A program made the position numbers and the translations under genes. From Ophiura sarsii (lineage: Eukaryota; Echinodermata; Ophiuroidea; Amphilepidida; Ophiuridae): a DNA stretch of 64,000 nt. The notes under the pieces were generated by a model. It had not been told where the DNA came from. It did not search any database and saw nothing but the letters and a program-made list of their open reading frames with translations. This document shows positions 19,854 through 32,040 of this stretch, in pieces. The stretch covers positions 24,567,636 through 24,631,635 of the forward strand of contig CM069459.1 in assembly GCA_035610835.1 (NCBI GenBank). The letters are read 5' to 3'. The stretch's first letter is position 1. Every line of letters begins with the position of its first letter.

Positions 19854-20099
19854 TCACAAATCTCACCCGTTTATCAGGATTTGTAAAATAACCTTTTGTT
19901 TATACAGGTTTATCTAACATGCTGTTTTCCAAATTGAGGGTTTTCCGTTATCTTGGATCTAAGACAATTATATAGTGATGAAACAGCATGAATGAATCAT
20001 GAATCTCCTCTATTTATCATGTTTTATTTGTTCCACTCTCATTCTGAGGTTTACCTGACGTGGCCTATACCAAATTGTGCAGTGGGGCGTCCGTCATCT

Positions 20100-21510
20100 T
20101 GGATCAGAGACAATTATAGTGCTTTATAAGTCATACGTAATAGGCTTTTATGTTGGGCTAAAGGAGGATGTTCTGTCTCAACTTACTTGGATATACAATA
20201 ATTTTAAAAGACAATAATCCCACTAACCCGTAGGACCATAAGCTAAACATTGACTAGCATAGACAACCATAATTGCAAGCCTTCATTTTGGAACATATAA
20301 TCTATATATTAAAATATAGCGTTTCCATCGACAATATACTACATCTCCTGGTATTAACTAAATATTACAATGAGTCAGATGAAGCAACGCCCCTAGCGTA
20401 ACTAGACGGCGTTGATACTGCAGTTTATATCCAGGAGGCGTGACCACCGTCGCGTTTCGGTTCATGATTATTTATGATTATTGTCGAACACACGGTTTGA
20501 ACGTCAATAAAAGAGTCAAGAGGGCGCAAGCTATAATGTTCGATTTTTTTCCTTGTGTAAGGCTTGTGCTGTCTCACCTTACTAGGGTACAATACTTTTC
20601 TTTCATCAATCTTAAAAGACAATAGTCCACTACCCCAAGCTAAACATTCACTAGTGTAAAGCTAAACATTGACTAGTGTAGGCATCCATTATTGCAAACC
20701 CTAAATGCTATCACAATATTAACAGACACTATCTACATACATAATAGGTTAATATGTTAGGCAAAAGTTTGGTTTTTCATGAAGGTTCTGCATACAGAAA
20801 TGGACAAGCCTTGCTTTCAAATAAGAAGAAAAAAGAAGATTAAAAAAGACAAAAGAACAAGGGGAAAATGCCTGACCATTCGACCCTACCTGAAAAGTCT
20901 GTTTTCACAGAAATAAATGAAATCAGCAAATTTTACAAAGACATCTTATGAACATTTGGAGTTTACAAATGGCCATTTACAGTCGTTTTCATCATTCAAA
21001 TAGAAAATCATAGATTTGTGCTTAATATTGAGCCCAACATTATAGCAACCCATCCTAATTGTTCTGGCAACATTATTTTTAAATACAATTGCACCGACAA
21101 GAAAAACACACTTCCAAGTCCTCATCCCGACGCTCACATATTCGAAAACATTTGCTACGTCACATATATAAGCAATAAATGTTGAAATAATGGTAACAAT
21201 AGTCACGTACCCTTAGGACCATAAGCTAAACATTGACTAGAGTAGACAGCCATAATTGTCAGCCTTAAATGTTATCACAATATTACCAGGCTCTGTCTAT
21301 AAATACGTAATAGGGTTTTTATGTTGGGCTAAAGGAAGATATTCTGTTTCAACTTACTTGGGTACAATAAAAAAATCTTAAAAGACAATAGTCCACTACC
21401 CCAAGCTAAACATCGACTAGCATAGACAACCATAATTGCAAGTCTTAAATGCTACCACAATATTACCAGGCTCTGTCTACATACGTAATAGGTTTTTATG
21501 TTATGCCAAA
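20100..21510. repeat. Second cluster of the 0.7-1 kb repeat family
   Basis: It shares the same landmarks as the array at 1520-4240: acgtaataggcttttatgttg (about 20129), ggggaaaatgcctgaccatt (about 20860), ctggcaacattattt (about 21063), gctacgtcacatatataagc (about 21154) and gacaatagtccactacccc (about 20620 and 21385). A 20280-20600 stretch with gene-like base composition is inserted in it, but no domain was recognised there. Confidence 0.8.
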
Positions 21511-22450
21511 AGAACCAATTTTAAACTTTTAAGTACAACTTTTTAAACTGTATGACAGCACATTTTTCTTTAATTTAAAACAAATGTATAAATTTATTTG
21601 TGCTATAAATTACCTTCATAGTACATTAATATAGTATAGGGTGTGAAAAGAGTCAAGCAGGTGTACATATATGAGGGGGACTTTATATCTTTATAATTTT
21701 CCTTCAATTTAAAACAATCTGTATTTTCATACGACAATTGACAGCTATTTATTCGTTTAAGAAGCCAGATACATTTTTCTAGGCGCTACATAGTAATAAT
21801 TTCGGAATACTACAGGGGCATATCCAGGGGATGTTTATATTGCATAAAGATAGCCTGGCTCAGAGAGCCTTCTTTACAAGTATATTTTACTGAATTCTTG
21901 ATTTTTTGTTTTATGGCAATTTTTAAAGCTATATGCACAATAATAAGTATGAGACAAGATCTGTTTTTCTAGGTAACCCCATGATGTGTAGTAGCTATCT
22001 ATGTTACTATGTAATGAAAACTAATGTGTGTTCAACTAAATACTTTCAAGATAAAAAAAGACAAGAAAATTCCTATCTGATTTCTATGTCTAATATCTCA
22101 CAAGAGTCATGTTTCTTATATATATGAGACGTATTTGTTGAATGTAAGTCATAAAGCGAGTTGCTTCCTGCGCTAACTCCTTATGCCATACTTTTCTATG
22201 AAATTTAAAACCGATGAAATTCTGACATTTTAGTATCTTGTCTTGTTTAAGTACCTTTTAACAAGCTTTGTTGTACAGGGGATGAACAAGAAACTATGTC
22301 ACGAGGTGGGAGAAAGTGGGTCACAACAGGGAAGGGGCCTACAGGGAGGAGGGCTATGGCTACTCACTATATAAGACTGTTAGCAAGAGTGACAAAACAA
22401 AGAAATTATAACATGGGGTGTTTTTTTAGATTGGACGTGATGTACAAGTA
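21511..22450. other. No gene recognised
   Basis: AT-rich. The open frame at 21933-22127 has no recognisable feature. Confidence 0.3.
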
Positions 22451-22454
22451 TCCC

Positions 22455-22640
22455 ACTTAGAAAGAAAAACCCTGTTTTACAGGTCCGTTTTCAAATTTAG
22501 TTTTAAAGGATTTTGAGGAAAAGATTTAAAAAAAATGTTGATTTGAAATAAATAAATAAAAAAATTAAAATAGAAAGAAAAACACCCACACAAAATGCCC
22601 GACCGATCGACCCATACCTGAGAGAGGTCATTTGCCTGTA
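22455..22640. mobile_element. Fragment related to the element at 47581-47880
   Basis: agaaagaaaaaccctgtttt with acaggtccg, and the far end cccgaccgatcgacccatac, match the ends and inside of the element at 47581-47880 (aaagaaaaaccctgtttta, cctgaccgaccgaccctac). Terminal symmetry is poor, so this is a decayed copy. Confidence 0.5.
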
Positions 22641-22954
22641 TATTAACTGGGTTTTTCTGTTGAACATAATTAGGGCATTTTCCCCGGTTTCCACAATTTT
22701 GGACCACCTTACAGCAGTCTCATTTTGGCACTGCCAAGGTAAACAAAAGGTACACTGTTTTAGACAGCATACATCACAACAATACAATGGTGGTGAAGTC
22801 TGGTGTCTTCATGATATTTCTATGCTTTCCCAGGCTGACTGATTCTAAAACATGACATTTGCATGGGCTTTGCACTTCTTTGTCTTTCAATCTCAACAAA
22901 TGATTGGGAAAACTAGTCTAATATATTCTCAACATGCGCCAATTGAATCGGATC

Positions 22955-23775
22955 CGGAAAACGAATAATGGTCAAGCAAGAATAGTTATTAAGGTAGTCC
23001 ATCAAGTGCGGAAGCATGTATAAGTATTGGCCAAACCACATTATGGATTGTTATCAGGCACAGATCCAGGGGCGCGGACAGGTCCGGAAAACAAGTAATG
23101 GTCAAGCAAGAATAGTTATTAAGGTAGTCAATCAAGTATGGAACCTTGTACAAGTATTGGCCAAATCGCATTATGGATTGTTATCAGGCACAGATCCAGG
23201 GGTGCGGACAGGTCCGGAAAACGAGTAATGGTCAAGCAAGAATAGTTATTAAGGTAGTCCATCAAGTGCGGAACCTTGTACAAGTATTGGCCAAATCGCA
23301 TTATGGATTGTTATCAGGCCACAGATCCAGGGGCGTGGACAGGTCCGGAAAACGAGTAATGGTCAAGCAAGAATAGTTAAGATAGTCCATCAAGTGCGGA
23401 ACCTTGTATAAAAGTATTGGCCAAACCGCATTATATAGTTATATAAGAATAGTTCTTAAGGTAGTCCATCAAGTGCGGAACCGTGTACAAGTATTGGCCA
23501 AATTGCATTATGGATTGTTATCGGGCTAAGATCCAGGGGCGCGGACAGGTCAATGGTCAAGCAAGAATGGTCAAGCAAGAATAGTTATAAAGGTAGTCCA
23601 TCAAGTATGGAACCTTGTACAAGTATTGGCCAAATCGCATTATGGATTGTTATCGGGCACAGATCCAGGGGTGCGGACAGGTCCGGAAAACGAGTAATGG
23701 TCAAGCAAGAATAGTTATAAAGGTAGTCCATCAAGTATGGAACCTTGTAAAAGTATTGGCCAAACCGCATTATAT
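22955..23775. repeat. 130-bp tandem array
   Basis: About six units, some truncated. ggtccggaaaac recurs at 23081 and 23211, 130 bases apart. Units contain gtcaagcaagaatagttatt, gtccatcaagtgcggaacct and attatggattgttatc. The array ends 9 bases before the inverted-repeat element at 23785. Open frames here in both directions are by-products of the repeat. Confidence 0.9.
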
Positions 23776-23784
23776 GGCACATTC

Positions 23785-25095
23785 TAGGGGGGGCTGGGGT
23801 ACCGCGCCATTTTGCAATATTTTGCGAAATCGATCGTGGTTATCACGTGATACGTACCGTGGAAAAATAATTTACACTGTTTTAACGAAATGCACTGTGG
23901 GATTGTGTTACCAGCCTAAAATCATAGAGGTCGCAAACCCGGTCGCAAACTTGCTTATAATTGAGCCTAGCTATAACAAGCTAAAAGTGACATCTCTGAA
24001 TGTATAACCAAAGTGTGCAAAGGAGAAATTGTTGGACACACTGGTAAAATGGTTTTACAACAAGTTTTGCTATCATATTATCAAACTGAACTCAAGTTAA
24101 ATCACTCTATTTATCGAGCAATAATATAATTGTTTACGCATTTTAATTGTTTAGATACAAAGTTAAATAAATCAAGGATACATTTATGATAGATAAATAA
24201 ATAAAAAGAAAACTATAAACGCATGGGCGGCATTTATAATTGATAAAAATTGACATAACAATGATGTTACATTAATCTACCATCAAGTTTAAAAAATAGA
24301 AAAATAAAAGGAATATTCGAACCCGTGATTTCCGATTGCCAACGACATGGCCAACCTACGCACGCCACAGAGATACACGACTGTAATTGTGATAGTTTTA
24401 TTATTTAACCATGTCCATTTATTTATAACGAACGGATTTTTATTGTGCCATTTTTGCCAAATGTGTGTGTTGCTCTCGCACAAAATGTGTTTGTAATTTG
24501 ATTATAATCCTTATTTTTAAAAGAACGGTAATTTTTTTTGACATTTTCGAGAGAAAAAAATGGCGTAACTGATACGGTGAACGCCAGCAGTGTGGTGTCC
24601 GCGTGGGCAAGCATACAGATGATGCTAAGCAAATCCAGCATATAAAACAAAAGTGCTCCTAATGGGGCTCGAACCCACAACCTTTCGCTCCTCATGTCGA
24701 CTTTCTAACCACTACACTAACCGTGCTAATTGGAAAAGTTCATCGCAAATAATTTATTTATATCATGGGTCATGGGTTAATGCACTGTGTTAAATCTACA
24801 ATCCCGGCCGCCACTCTGTTCAAAGGCACAAAAAAGTGGACTTATTTTATGCTTTTTTTGCAATTCTGGGGTGTGTGGATCGTGTTTTTTTATCAAATTG
24901 GTTAGATATCCGTCCATTTTAGAACATCTGAAATTTAAAGTGCACCCACACACCCGGGAAAGTATGCTGCCAAGGGCATATATTTTGCACGTAAATCCAA
25001 TACAAAAGTTCAGAAAATCGACCAAAATATGACGTCATGACCATTGCTTCGGGACAAAATGGCGCGGTACCCCACCCCCCCCCCCCCCCCCCCTA
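23785..25095. mobile_element. 1.3-kb terminal-inverted-repeat element with 9-bp target duplication
   Basis: Ends TAGGGGGGGCTGGGGTACCG and, at the other side, CGCGGTACCCCACCCC … CCCCTA. The inverted repeat covers GGGGTACCGCGCCATTTTG. Both sides are flanked by GGCACATTC (23776-23784 and 25096-25104). A 9-bp duplication suggests a MULE-type element; an 8-bp hAT reading is possible if the ends are drawn one base differently. No transposase frame is visible. It contains a tRNA-like sequence. Confidence 0.8.
24653..24727 (-). ncRNA. tRNA-like sequence (tRNA-derived SINE head or pseudogene)
   Basis: The minus strand has an A-box-like GGTTAGTGTAGTGG and a B box GGGTTCGAGCCCC at tRNA spacing. The acceptor ends AGCACGG and GGAGCAC do not pair and the anticodon stem is poor, so a functional tRNA is unlikely. 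Confidence 0.45.
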
Positions 25096-25192
25096 GGCAC
25101 ATTCATTAGAGAGGAATTATTTTCAAGACGCCCTCGTTTGACTTGTGTGTTGGTTAGCTCATCTAAATGCTGATTCAATTATTAAAAAAATG

Positions 25193-25265
25193 TCACTCTA
25201 AGCGGATTCGAACCAGCAACCTTTGCATTCATAGACAGCGCTCTTATCCATTGAGCTAATGAGGC
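25193..25265 (-). ncRNA. tRNA-like sequence, probably a pseudogene
   Basis: The minus strand begins GCCTCATTAGCTCAATGG (A box, D arm GCTC…GAGC) and has B box GGTTCGAATCC, in 73 bases. The acceptor and anticodon stems pair badly. It could be a decayed tRNA or the head of a SINE. Confidence 0.45.
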
Positions 25266-25269
25266 AAAC

Positions 25270-26215
25270 TGCCAGAGGAGCGCAATATTATAATCTATAG
25301 GCATTAAATTATCAAAAATCGATTACTAATGTCACTATAATAGACATATTTGCCAATTTTAACGATCTATACACCAAATTGTTCAGAAATCGATGAAGTT
25401 CAACGCTTGGTAAAACATAAAAATTAAATCTGAGGAAGACAGTCAAAAATGTACTGGAAAAGTTTAAACAGCTCCTGTTTTTCATCTGATGAGCAATTCT
25501 CCACGGAATTTCAACGCGTCAATGATTCTAAGCTCTACGATTGGTGAATTCCCTAATTTAATGTCATTCACTTCATTGTTTCAACACCTGTCGAGACCTA
25601 TGTTTATAACATGTAGGCCTGTGGGCGTATATATTGTCATGCATGAATTACGCCACCACTCAACAAAGCTGAACTTTTAGGTGATAAAAGAACAACAGAG
25701 GGCGGTTGCTATTATGTCCCAAATTTCACATTTTTAAGGGATGTGATGGATTGTTATGAGGGAATATTCTTTATGACAACAAATGAGAAACAAGAGAGGG
25801 CGCTCCCATACATGGTTAGGCGTATATGTATAAGGCTTTTTGGATCTTGTTTCAAACTTTATCTCATCAAATGACCCACAATTCTTTTTTTAATGTGACT
25901 AAACCATCTCATTTTTTTTTTAAATTTTGACCACTATCATCCTCAACACAAAACTATTGTCAAATCATCTAAAGACCTTCTAATACTCAATAACCGCTAC
26001 TCTTTCCACATTCTCACCTTTCCAAATTGCATCAACAGTGCTGTTTTAAACTAAACCTAGGGTAATAGATCAAAGAATAAAACACTTTCGTCTAATTTTG
26101 TATAACAAGAACCATGCTTATTACAGTCAATAAGAAAACAAAAGCTTTATTGCTACCCGGATCAATGAAAATGTGACCCACAGGGAAATGTCCCTGGATA
26201 ACCATGCATAATACC
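25270..26215. other. No gene recognised
   Basis: No exon or repeat was recognised. Short phrases such as gagggcg recur, as across much of the window. Confidence 0.3.
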
Positions 26216-26465
26216 TTAACACTTTCCACGCGGCTACTAGTTTAACCATATTATACAAAACAGATTTTTCCGAAACCATTCCCAATTTTCAAAGTCTATC
26301 TCAAGGATTACTGAACTAATACTAGGCATGTTTGTACTTATTTCAATGCATTTCTCATGGTGATTCCGAATATGATAATGAAATTCAATAATTTTGACAT
26401 TTTTGAAACATATTGATACATTTTGGAATGTCGTCTGCAGACGCCTGCCGCATGGAAAATGTTAA
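26216..26465. mobile_element. MITE family C, copy 1 (TTAACACTTTCCACGCGGC ends)
   Basis: Starts TTAACACTTTCCACGCGGC and ends GCCGCATGGAAAATGTTAA. The inside has tcaaggattactgaactaat, ggcatgtttgtacttatttc and gtcgtctgcagacg. TTAA is at both ends. Confidence 0.85.
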
Positions 26466-26957
26466 TTACGAAATAAAGCATTACTAAACCAAAATGTATG
26501 CAAATGCGACCCATATTTGGGGCACGTATGTCCCTGTACAGCTATTTCTTCTGAGTGTACATTATCTATTGCATTGAAGCAGTGTGTGTGTAGATGCATA
26601 CAAAGTTTGCCGGCTCACAGCACAGTCAATTTTGTCTGATGCATTTATAAAGGTAGATGAAAGATAGGAGGAGGAAATTGCTTTGCGGTAAAAAAAACAC
26701 CATCACGCTGGGAATATCTATGAATGATAAAACAAAATGTCTAATGCATTATTCAATAATTGGTGGATTGATAGTGTGTTCAGACCCAAAATCTCTATGG
26801 TCTTCAGCTACAATAAGAAAAAGTAATTTTTCGATGATATGGTGATTCGATGTCGGTAAAAGTCATCTTGCTACCATTGACAACAGTCCATACAGGATCT
26901 AACGATGACACACATTTCTATTTTTCTTGAGAGCCAGTGTAATTTTTCATCTATTAT
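26466..26957. other. No gene recognised
   Basis: An open frame at 26657-26845 (KDRRRKLLCG start) has no recognisable domain or flanking signals. Nothing else was seen. Confidence 0.3.
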
Positions 26958-27199
26958 TAGGCTATATTAAAAAATCAGTTGTCTCATTTTTTTTTTAAAT
27001 TTTATTTAAAAAATCCCAAAATGTCATCGATTTTTCAGATTTTCATTGATCACATCATTTTAAATACAAAAGGTCACTTTTGTAAGGATATCAATATTTT
27101 ATATTTAATAAAAAAAACTTTAAAAAACCCGCATTCCGCATTAGGTTTTGAAAAACTAAAGAGCTTTGAGACAAAAGATTTTTTTTTAATATAGCCTTA
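26958..27199. mobile_element. MITE family G, copy 2
   Basis: Ends TTAGGCTATATTAAAAAA and TTTTTTTTAATATAGCCTTA. It shares cagattttcattgatcacat and attccgcattaggttttgaa with copy 1 at 8851. Confidence 0.8.
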
Positions 27200-27283
27200 C
27201 CTTTTCAATATTACGGCAGAACAGCAAGATTTCATGGGGGGGGGGATGAAAATGAGATATCCCCCTTCAATATATTACTTTGA

Positions 27284-27536
27284 TTAACACTTTCCATGAG
27301 GCAAGACGCCTGCAGACGACATTCCAAAAATGTCACAAAATGTTTCACAAATCTCAAAATTGTTGAATTTCATTAGCATATTTGGAATCACCATGGGAAA
27401 TACATTGAAATAAGTACAAGCGTGCCTAGTATTGGTTCTGTAATCCTTTGGGTGGGATAGGCTTTGAAAGTTGGGAAAGGTTTCTGACAAATCTGTTTTG
27501 TATCTGGTAAACCAGTAGCCGTGTGGAAAGTGTTAA
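27284..27536. mobile_element. MITE family C, copy 2 (inverted relative to copy 1)
   Basis: TTAACACTTTCCATGAGGC to GCCGTGTGGAAAGTGTTAA. The inside (gcagacgacattcc, gtttcacaaatctc, agtattggttctgtaatcct) is the reverse complement of copy 1. Confidence 0.85.
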
Positions 27537-27828
27537 ACTACCCACCCACCTATTCCTTTCCTTTAAACGGCTAAAAATATAAAAAGGTTTGTTTTCTGCA
27601 ATAGCTCCAAATCAAAATAAATAATATCTCAGTTTATTAATCAAGTTATAACTGTGAATTTAGTCATGGAATAACAAGATTTTTTTTCTTCTTTTTTAAT
27701 TTACATCAATTTACCTTCTTTTCTTACTTTCATTGCATGCTTAGACTTTCAATCTGGCCCACACACGCAATGGTCCCATCAGGACTCAAGCATGTTTGCA
27801 CAGATCAAGGAAATATTGGCTCAAAATC

Positions 27829-28134
27829 AATGGCATAGCTAGGTTTTCTAAATATTGGAGGGGCAAGAAATAACAGTAAAACGACAATAAACTTTTTTTG
27901 CCATGATTAAGGTACAATTTGGCTCTAAACAAGCTCCTAAAAAAATCAAACTAATTTTGGGGCACATGCATATGTAGCATGCAAAATAAATGCTATTTTT
28001 GCACTAAATTTGACCGTCATAATTCCATGATTCCCCTTATAAAATAAATCGACAGTGCCAATCTCAACCAACATACTCAAAATATTGGTGGGGCGATCAC
28101 CCCCTCCCCACCTCTTTCTCTGGCCATGCCACTG
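27829..28134. mobile_element. Short inverted-repeat element (AATGGCATAGCTAGG ends)
   Basis: AATGGCATAGCTAGG on the left faces CTGGCCATGCCACTG on the right, with attggaggggcaag against attggtggggcgatcac. It resembles the element types at 30951 and 38173, whose ends are GGCGTAACTA and GGCGTAGCCAG. Confidence 0.5.
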
Positions 28135-28334
28135 CTTGAAATATAAATTTATCACAGTATTGTTTTTGTTCTTTTTCTTCCTTTCATTTCATACAGAAAG
28201 CAATTATTTTAACCTGTTCAGCTCTGGTCTGGCACAACCAGGTAAACAAATAACCAAACATGCAAAACAATATTTTTTAAATGCCAGCACGCTATACAGA
28301 AAACAAAACCTTTTAGACTAACTACGATTGATAT

Positions 28335-30170
28335 CGTGTTAGAATATAAATCAACGTAATCCCTCCGGCAGAGTTAAAAGACAATTTACAAATGTCACTC
28401 TATGCGGTGGAATGTCAGCAAAGGGTATTGTATAAAAGATGATGCTTCATCAGAGGGGGAAATGGGGGATGGGGGTGGGGGGGGGGGGGGGGGGGGGGAG
28501 GGCACCCAGATATAAAACAGACCATTGTATTGTGTGTTAGAATATAAATCGCAGTTATCCCTCTGGTTGGGTTAAAAGACAATTTACAAATGTCAATCTG
28601 TGCAGTGGAATGTCAGCAAAGGGTATTGTATAAATGGTGATGCTTCATCAGAGGGGGGGGGGGGGGGGTACCTAGATATAAAACAGACCATTAGAATACA
28701 CAGATAGTCTATCTGTGAAGAATATAAATCAAATAACCTTCTGGTTGGTTTAAAAGACAATTTACAAATGTCAATCTGTGCGGTGGAATGCCAGCAAAGG
28801 GTATTGTATAAAAGGTGATGCTTCATCAGAGGGAAAAACTTGGGGGGGGGGGGGGGGTGCCCCCCTAGATATAAAACAGATCATTGTGTGTAGAATATAA
28901 ATTGAATAACCTTCTGGTTGGTTTAAAAGACAATTTACAAATGTCAATCTGTGCGGTGGAATGCCAGCAAAGGGTATTGTATAAAAGGTGATGCTTCATC
29001 AGAGGGAAAAACTTGGGGGGGGGGGGGGGGGTGCCCCCCTAGATATAAAACAGATCATTGTGTGTAGAATATAAATTGAATAACCTTCTGGTTGGTTTAA
29101 AAGACAATTTACAAATGTCACTCTGTGCGGTGGAATGCCACTAAGATAAGAGGGTATTGTATAAAAGGTGACGCTTCATCAGAGGGAAATACTTGGGGGG
29201 GGGGGGGAGATATAAAACAGACCATTGTGTGTAGAATATAAATTGAATAACCTTCTGGTTGGTTTAAAAGACAATTTACAAATGTCAATCTGTGCGGTGG
29301 AATGCCAGCAAAGGGTATTGTATAAAAGGTGATGCTTCATCAGAGGGAAAAACTTGGGGGGGGGGGGGGTGCCCCCCTAGATATAAAACAGATCATTGTG
29401 TGTAGAATATAAATTGAATAACCTTCTGGTTGGTTTAAAAGACAATTTACAAATGTCACTCTGTGCGGTGGAATGCCACTAAGATAAGAGGGTATTGTAT
29501 AAAAGGTGACGCTTCATCAGAGGGAAATACTTGGGGGGGGGGGGGAGATATAAAACAGACCATTGTGTGTAGAATATAAATTGAATAACCTTCTGGTTGG
29601 TTTAAAAGACAATTTACAAATGTCACTCTGTGCGGTGGAATGCCACTAAGATAAGAGGGTATTGTATAAAAGGTGACGCTTCATCAGAGGGAAAAACTTG
29701 GGGTGGGGGGGCGAGATATAAAACAGACCATTGTGTGTAGAATATAAATTGAAAAACCTTCTGGTTGGTTTAAAAGACAATTTACAAATGTCACTCTGTG
29801 CGGTGGAATGCCATTAAGAGGGTATTGTATAAAAGGTGAGACGTCGTCAGAGGAAGACGACACTCGGATATATAACATAAAATAGACCATTGTGTGTTAG
29901 AATGTAAATTAAAGTAATCACTCTGGCTGAGTTAAAAGACACTTTACAAATGTCATTATACGTGTTAGAATGTCACTAAGGGTATTGTATTAAAGGTGAG
30001 ACATCATAGAGGGAAAAGAAATTCAGGGGGGGGGGGGGGGGAGGACACACAGAAATAAAACAGACCAGTGTGTTTCAACATAAGGTAAAGTAATCCTCTG
30101 ACTGAGTTAAGTTACAATTTACATAGTCACTATGACCTATAGCATAAGATGTCACTTTGATGGGAAAACC
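28335..30170. repeat. ~170-bp tandem array with poly-G tracts
   Basis: About 11 units, with agaatataaat at about 28340, 28543, 28719, 28890, 29066, 29234, 29403, 29571, 29738 and 29899. Each unit contains taaaagacaatttacaaatg, gcggtggaatgcca and gcttcatcagaggg, then 8-30 consecutive Gs and tagatataaaacaga. Pairs 28890-29066 and 29234-29403 are almost identical. Poly-G lengths may be assembly-dependent. Confidence 0.9.
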
Positions 30171-30341
30171 TTATAAACTAGTGCGGAAGGGAGGGGGTTA
30201 GCTCATGTATAAAAGTTTAATTTAGCATTTTATGCCCTTTTTCTACAATGCTCATGCATATTAGCTCAAGCTACGTTGACCATTTTTTGATGAAAAAAAC
30301 CTCTCTTCATTGATGCAGATTTGTATTAGCTTTAGGGCCAT

Positions 30342-30713
30342 AACAATTGATTTTGAGTTTCCTGTTGCCGCCCGCGTCCGAAATTGAGAATTACAAAATA
30401 TTTATTTTTATTTATTTTATTTAGGATTTCACCTTTAAATGACTTTCAATAAACGTTTGCTACTTTCTGACTGTAATCATCTCAGATAAGATGATGTACA
30501 AACATAGAACATGACTGCATTACTAAGTGGGTATCAAATTAATCATACTTGGAAAATAATAAAATGCAGAGTCCTCGATAATAAGTGGTTGAAAATTGGT
30601 TGCCACCACAAAAGTTTTGAAATAAAGAAAATAAAAGATAATTAATAATAAATAATTAAAAGCCACCTCGTCCCTTTTTTTAAACCTCCAACAGGAAACT
30701 CGAAATCAATTGT
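30342..30713. mobile_element. Inverted-repeat element (CAATTGATTTTGAGTTTCCTG ends)
   Basis: CAATTGATTTTGAGTTTCCT (about 30345) faces AGGAAACTCGAAATCAATTG (about 30692). The middle is AT-rich and has no coding signal. Target duplication is unclear. Confidence 0.65.
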
Positions 30714-30950
30714 GAAGGGCTTTATCCGAGTGGCCTCCTTTCCCCCAGGATAAAGTAAGAAGACGTCATCAAAGGAAAAACTTAAACATTGATTGTCATA
30801 AAGCCACTGTTAGCATAATCATACTGAACCCCAAAATGGAATGAAGTGCGAGGATGGGTTGTTTGCAGTGGCTCTTCAATTTGGGGGTAAAAGAGGGGAA
30901 CAGGCCTGTAATCAGGGGGAATAACTAACTAATGTTGGTTAATATATGCA

Positions 30951-31153
30951 ACGGCGTAACTATAGGGGGCAGGGAGATTTACTCCCCCCCCCCCTGCCAG
31001 AAGGCTCGCCCCCTCATAAAATATAAAATGACAAACTCTATGTATATTAAACAAAAAATAGTTGGTTATGCCATCCTAACCCCCCCCCCCCCTAATCACA
31101 GGCCTGTCCCCTCTCGTGTCACCTCCCCCAATTGAAGACACTAGTTACGCCAC
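30951..31153. mobile_element. Short inverted-repeat element (GGCGTAACTA ends)
   Basis: ACGGCGTAACTATAGGGGG faces CACTAGTTACGCCACTG, and the inside carries two poly-C tracts. It is probably a fragment of the widespread GGCGTA(A/G)C-ended class seen at 38173. Confidence 0.5.
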
Positions 31154-31604
31154 TGTATTCTCTACTTGCACAACTGCGTCACGCGATGCACAAACCTACG
31201 TGAAACCACAGAGGCAGTGTGGCGTGATAGTGCACGGTGAGGGGAGAGCCTCGCTTTACTTAAATCATGGTTCCATCTATACCTTGCAAGTAGCGTATAA
31301 TATGATTTGCCATTTCATTTTGAGGGTTGAACCTTCTAGCAGGGGGAAATGTCTCCCTTGACCGCCCCCCTCTGGTTATGTCCCTGGTGAGTGTGTGTAA
31401 GATAAGCAGGGACAGGGAGATATGATATGCTTTCTAGTTTGCAAGTCATCCTTAAGTTATACATAGAATCCTGTTGTTGTAAAATAAATCCTGAATAAGT
31501 AGTTCATATTTTCATTACTTTTCAAATTGGAAATTTCTAACATTTGCCAAGCGCCCCATTTAACCCTAACCCCGGCAGCTTGTTTTGTGGAATAAAACTA
31601 TCAG

Positions 31605-31668
31605 GGGGGAAAACAGGAACCTGGCGCCAGGGATCGAACATGGGTCGTCTAACTGAGCTAAGGGAGGA
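31605..31668 (-). ncRNA. Truncated tRNA-like sequence
   Basis: The minus strand reads CCCTTAGCTCAGTTAGACGA (A box) and soon after ATGTTCGATCCCTGGCGCC (B box). The two boxes are too close for a complete tRNA, so the anticodon arm is lost. Confidence 0.4.
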
Positions 31669-31681
31669 AGCTTGCAAATAC

Positions 31682-32040
31682 TTAAAGGAATATTATGTGA
31701 TCTTTTCCAGGGAACGCCCTCAATCCTCGAAAAAAAATTGAAAGCAGATTTTCTTGCAGATTGACATTTCTGATCATAAATCGTACATATATTCCAAGTT
31801 ACATGGTGATACGATTCTGAATTACTTCAAAATCATGGTTTTAGAGTGAAAATAAACTGTCGGAATCTGCACCGACAACTTATTTCGACTCTCTAAATTC
31901 ACTCTAAAAGCATGATTTTGAGGTAATTATGAATCGTATTGCTCTGTAACTTGGAATATATTCATGATTTATGATCCGAAATGTAAATTTGCAAGAAAAT
32001 CTACTTTCTAAAAAAAATCATGAATAGAGGATGCTTTTAA
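31682..32040. mobile_element. MITE family A, copy 4, internally deleted
   Basis: Starts TTAAAGGAATATTATGTGATCT and carries the usual arms and centre (actgtcgg … ccgacaa). The right arm jumps from catgaatagagg to atgcttttaa, losing about 30 bases of the terminal repeat. Confidence 0.8.

Noticed and set aside
22989..24007. Repeated MYKYWPN…MDCYQAQIQG frames as a tandem gene family
   Set aside because: They are read-throughs of the 130-bp satellite, open on both strands, and the longest runs into the adjacent mobile element.
24653..24727. Functional tRNA gene
   Set aside because: A and B boxes are present but the acceptor stem does not pair; the same reasoning applies to 25193-25265 and 33433-33502.
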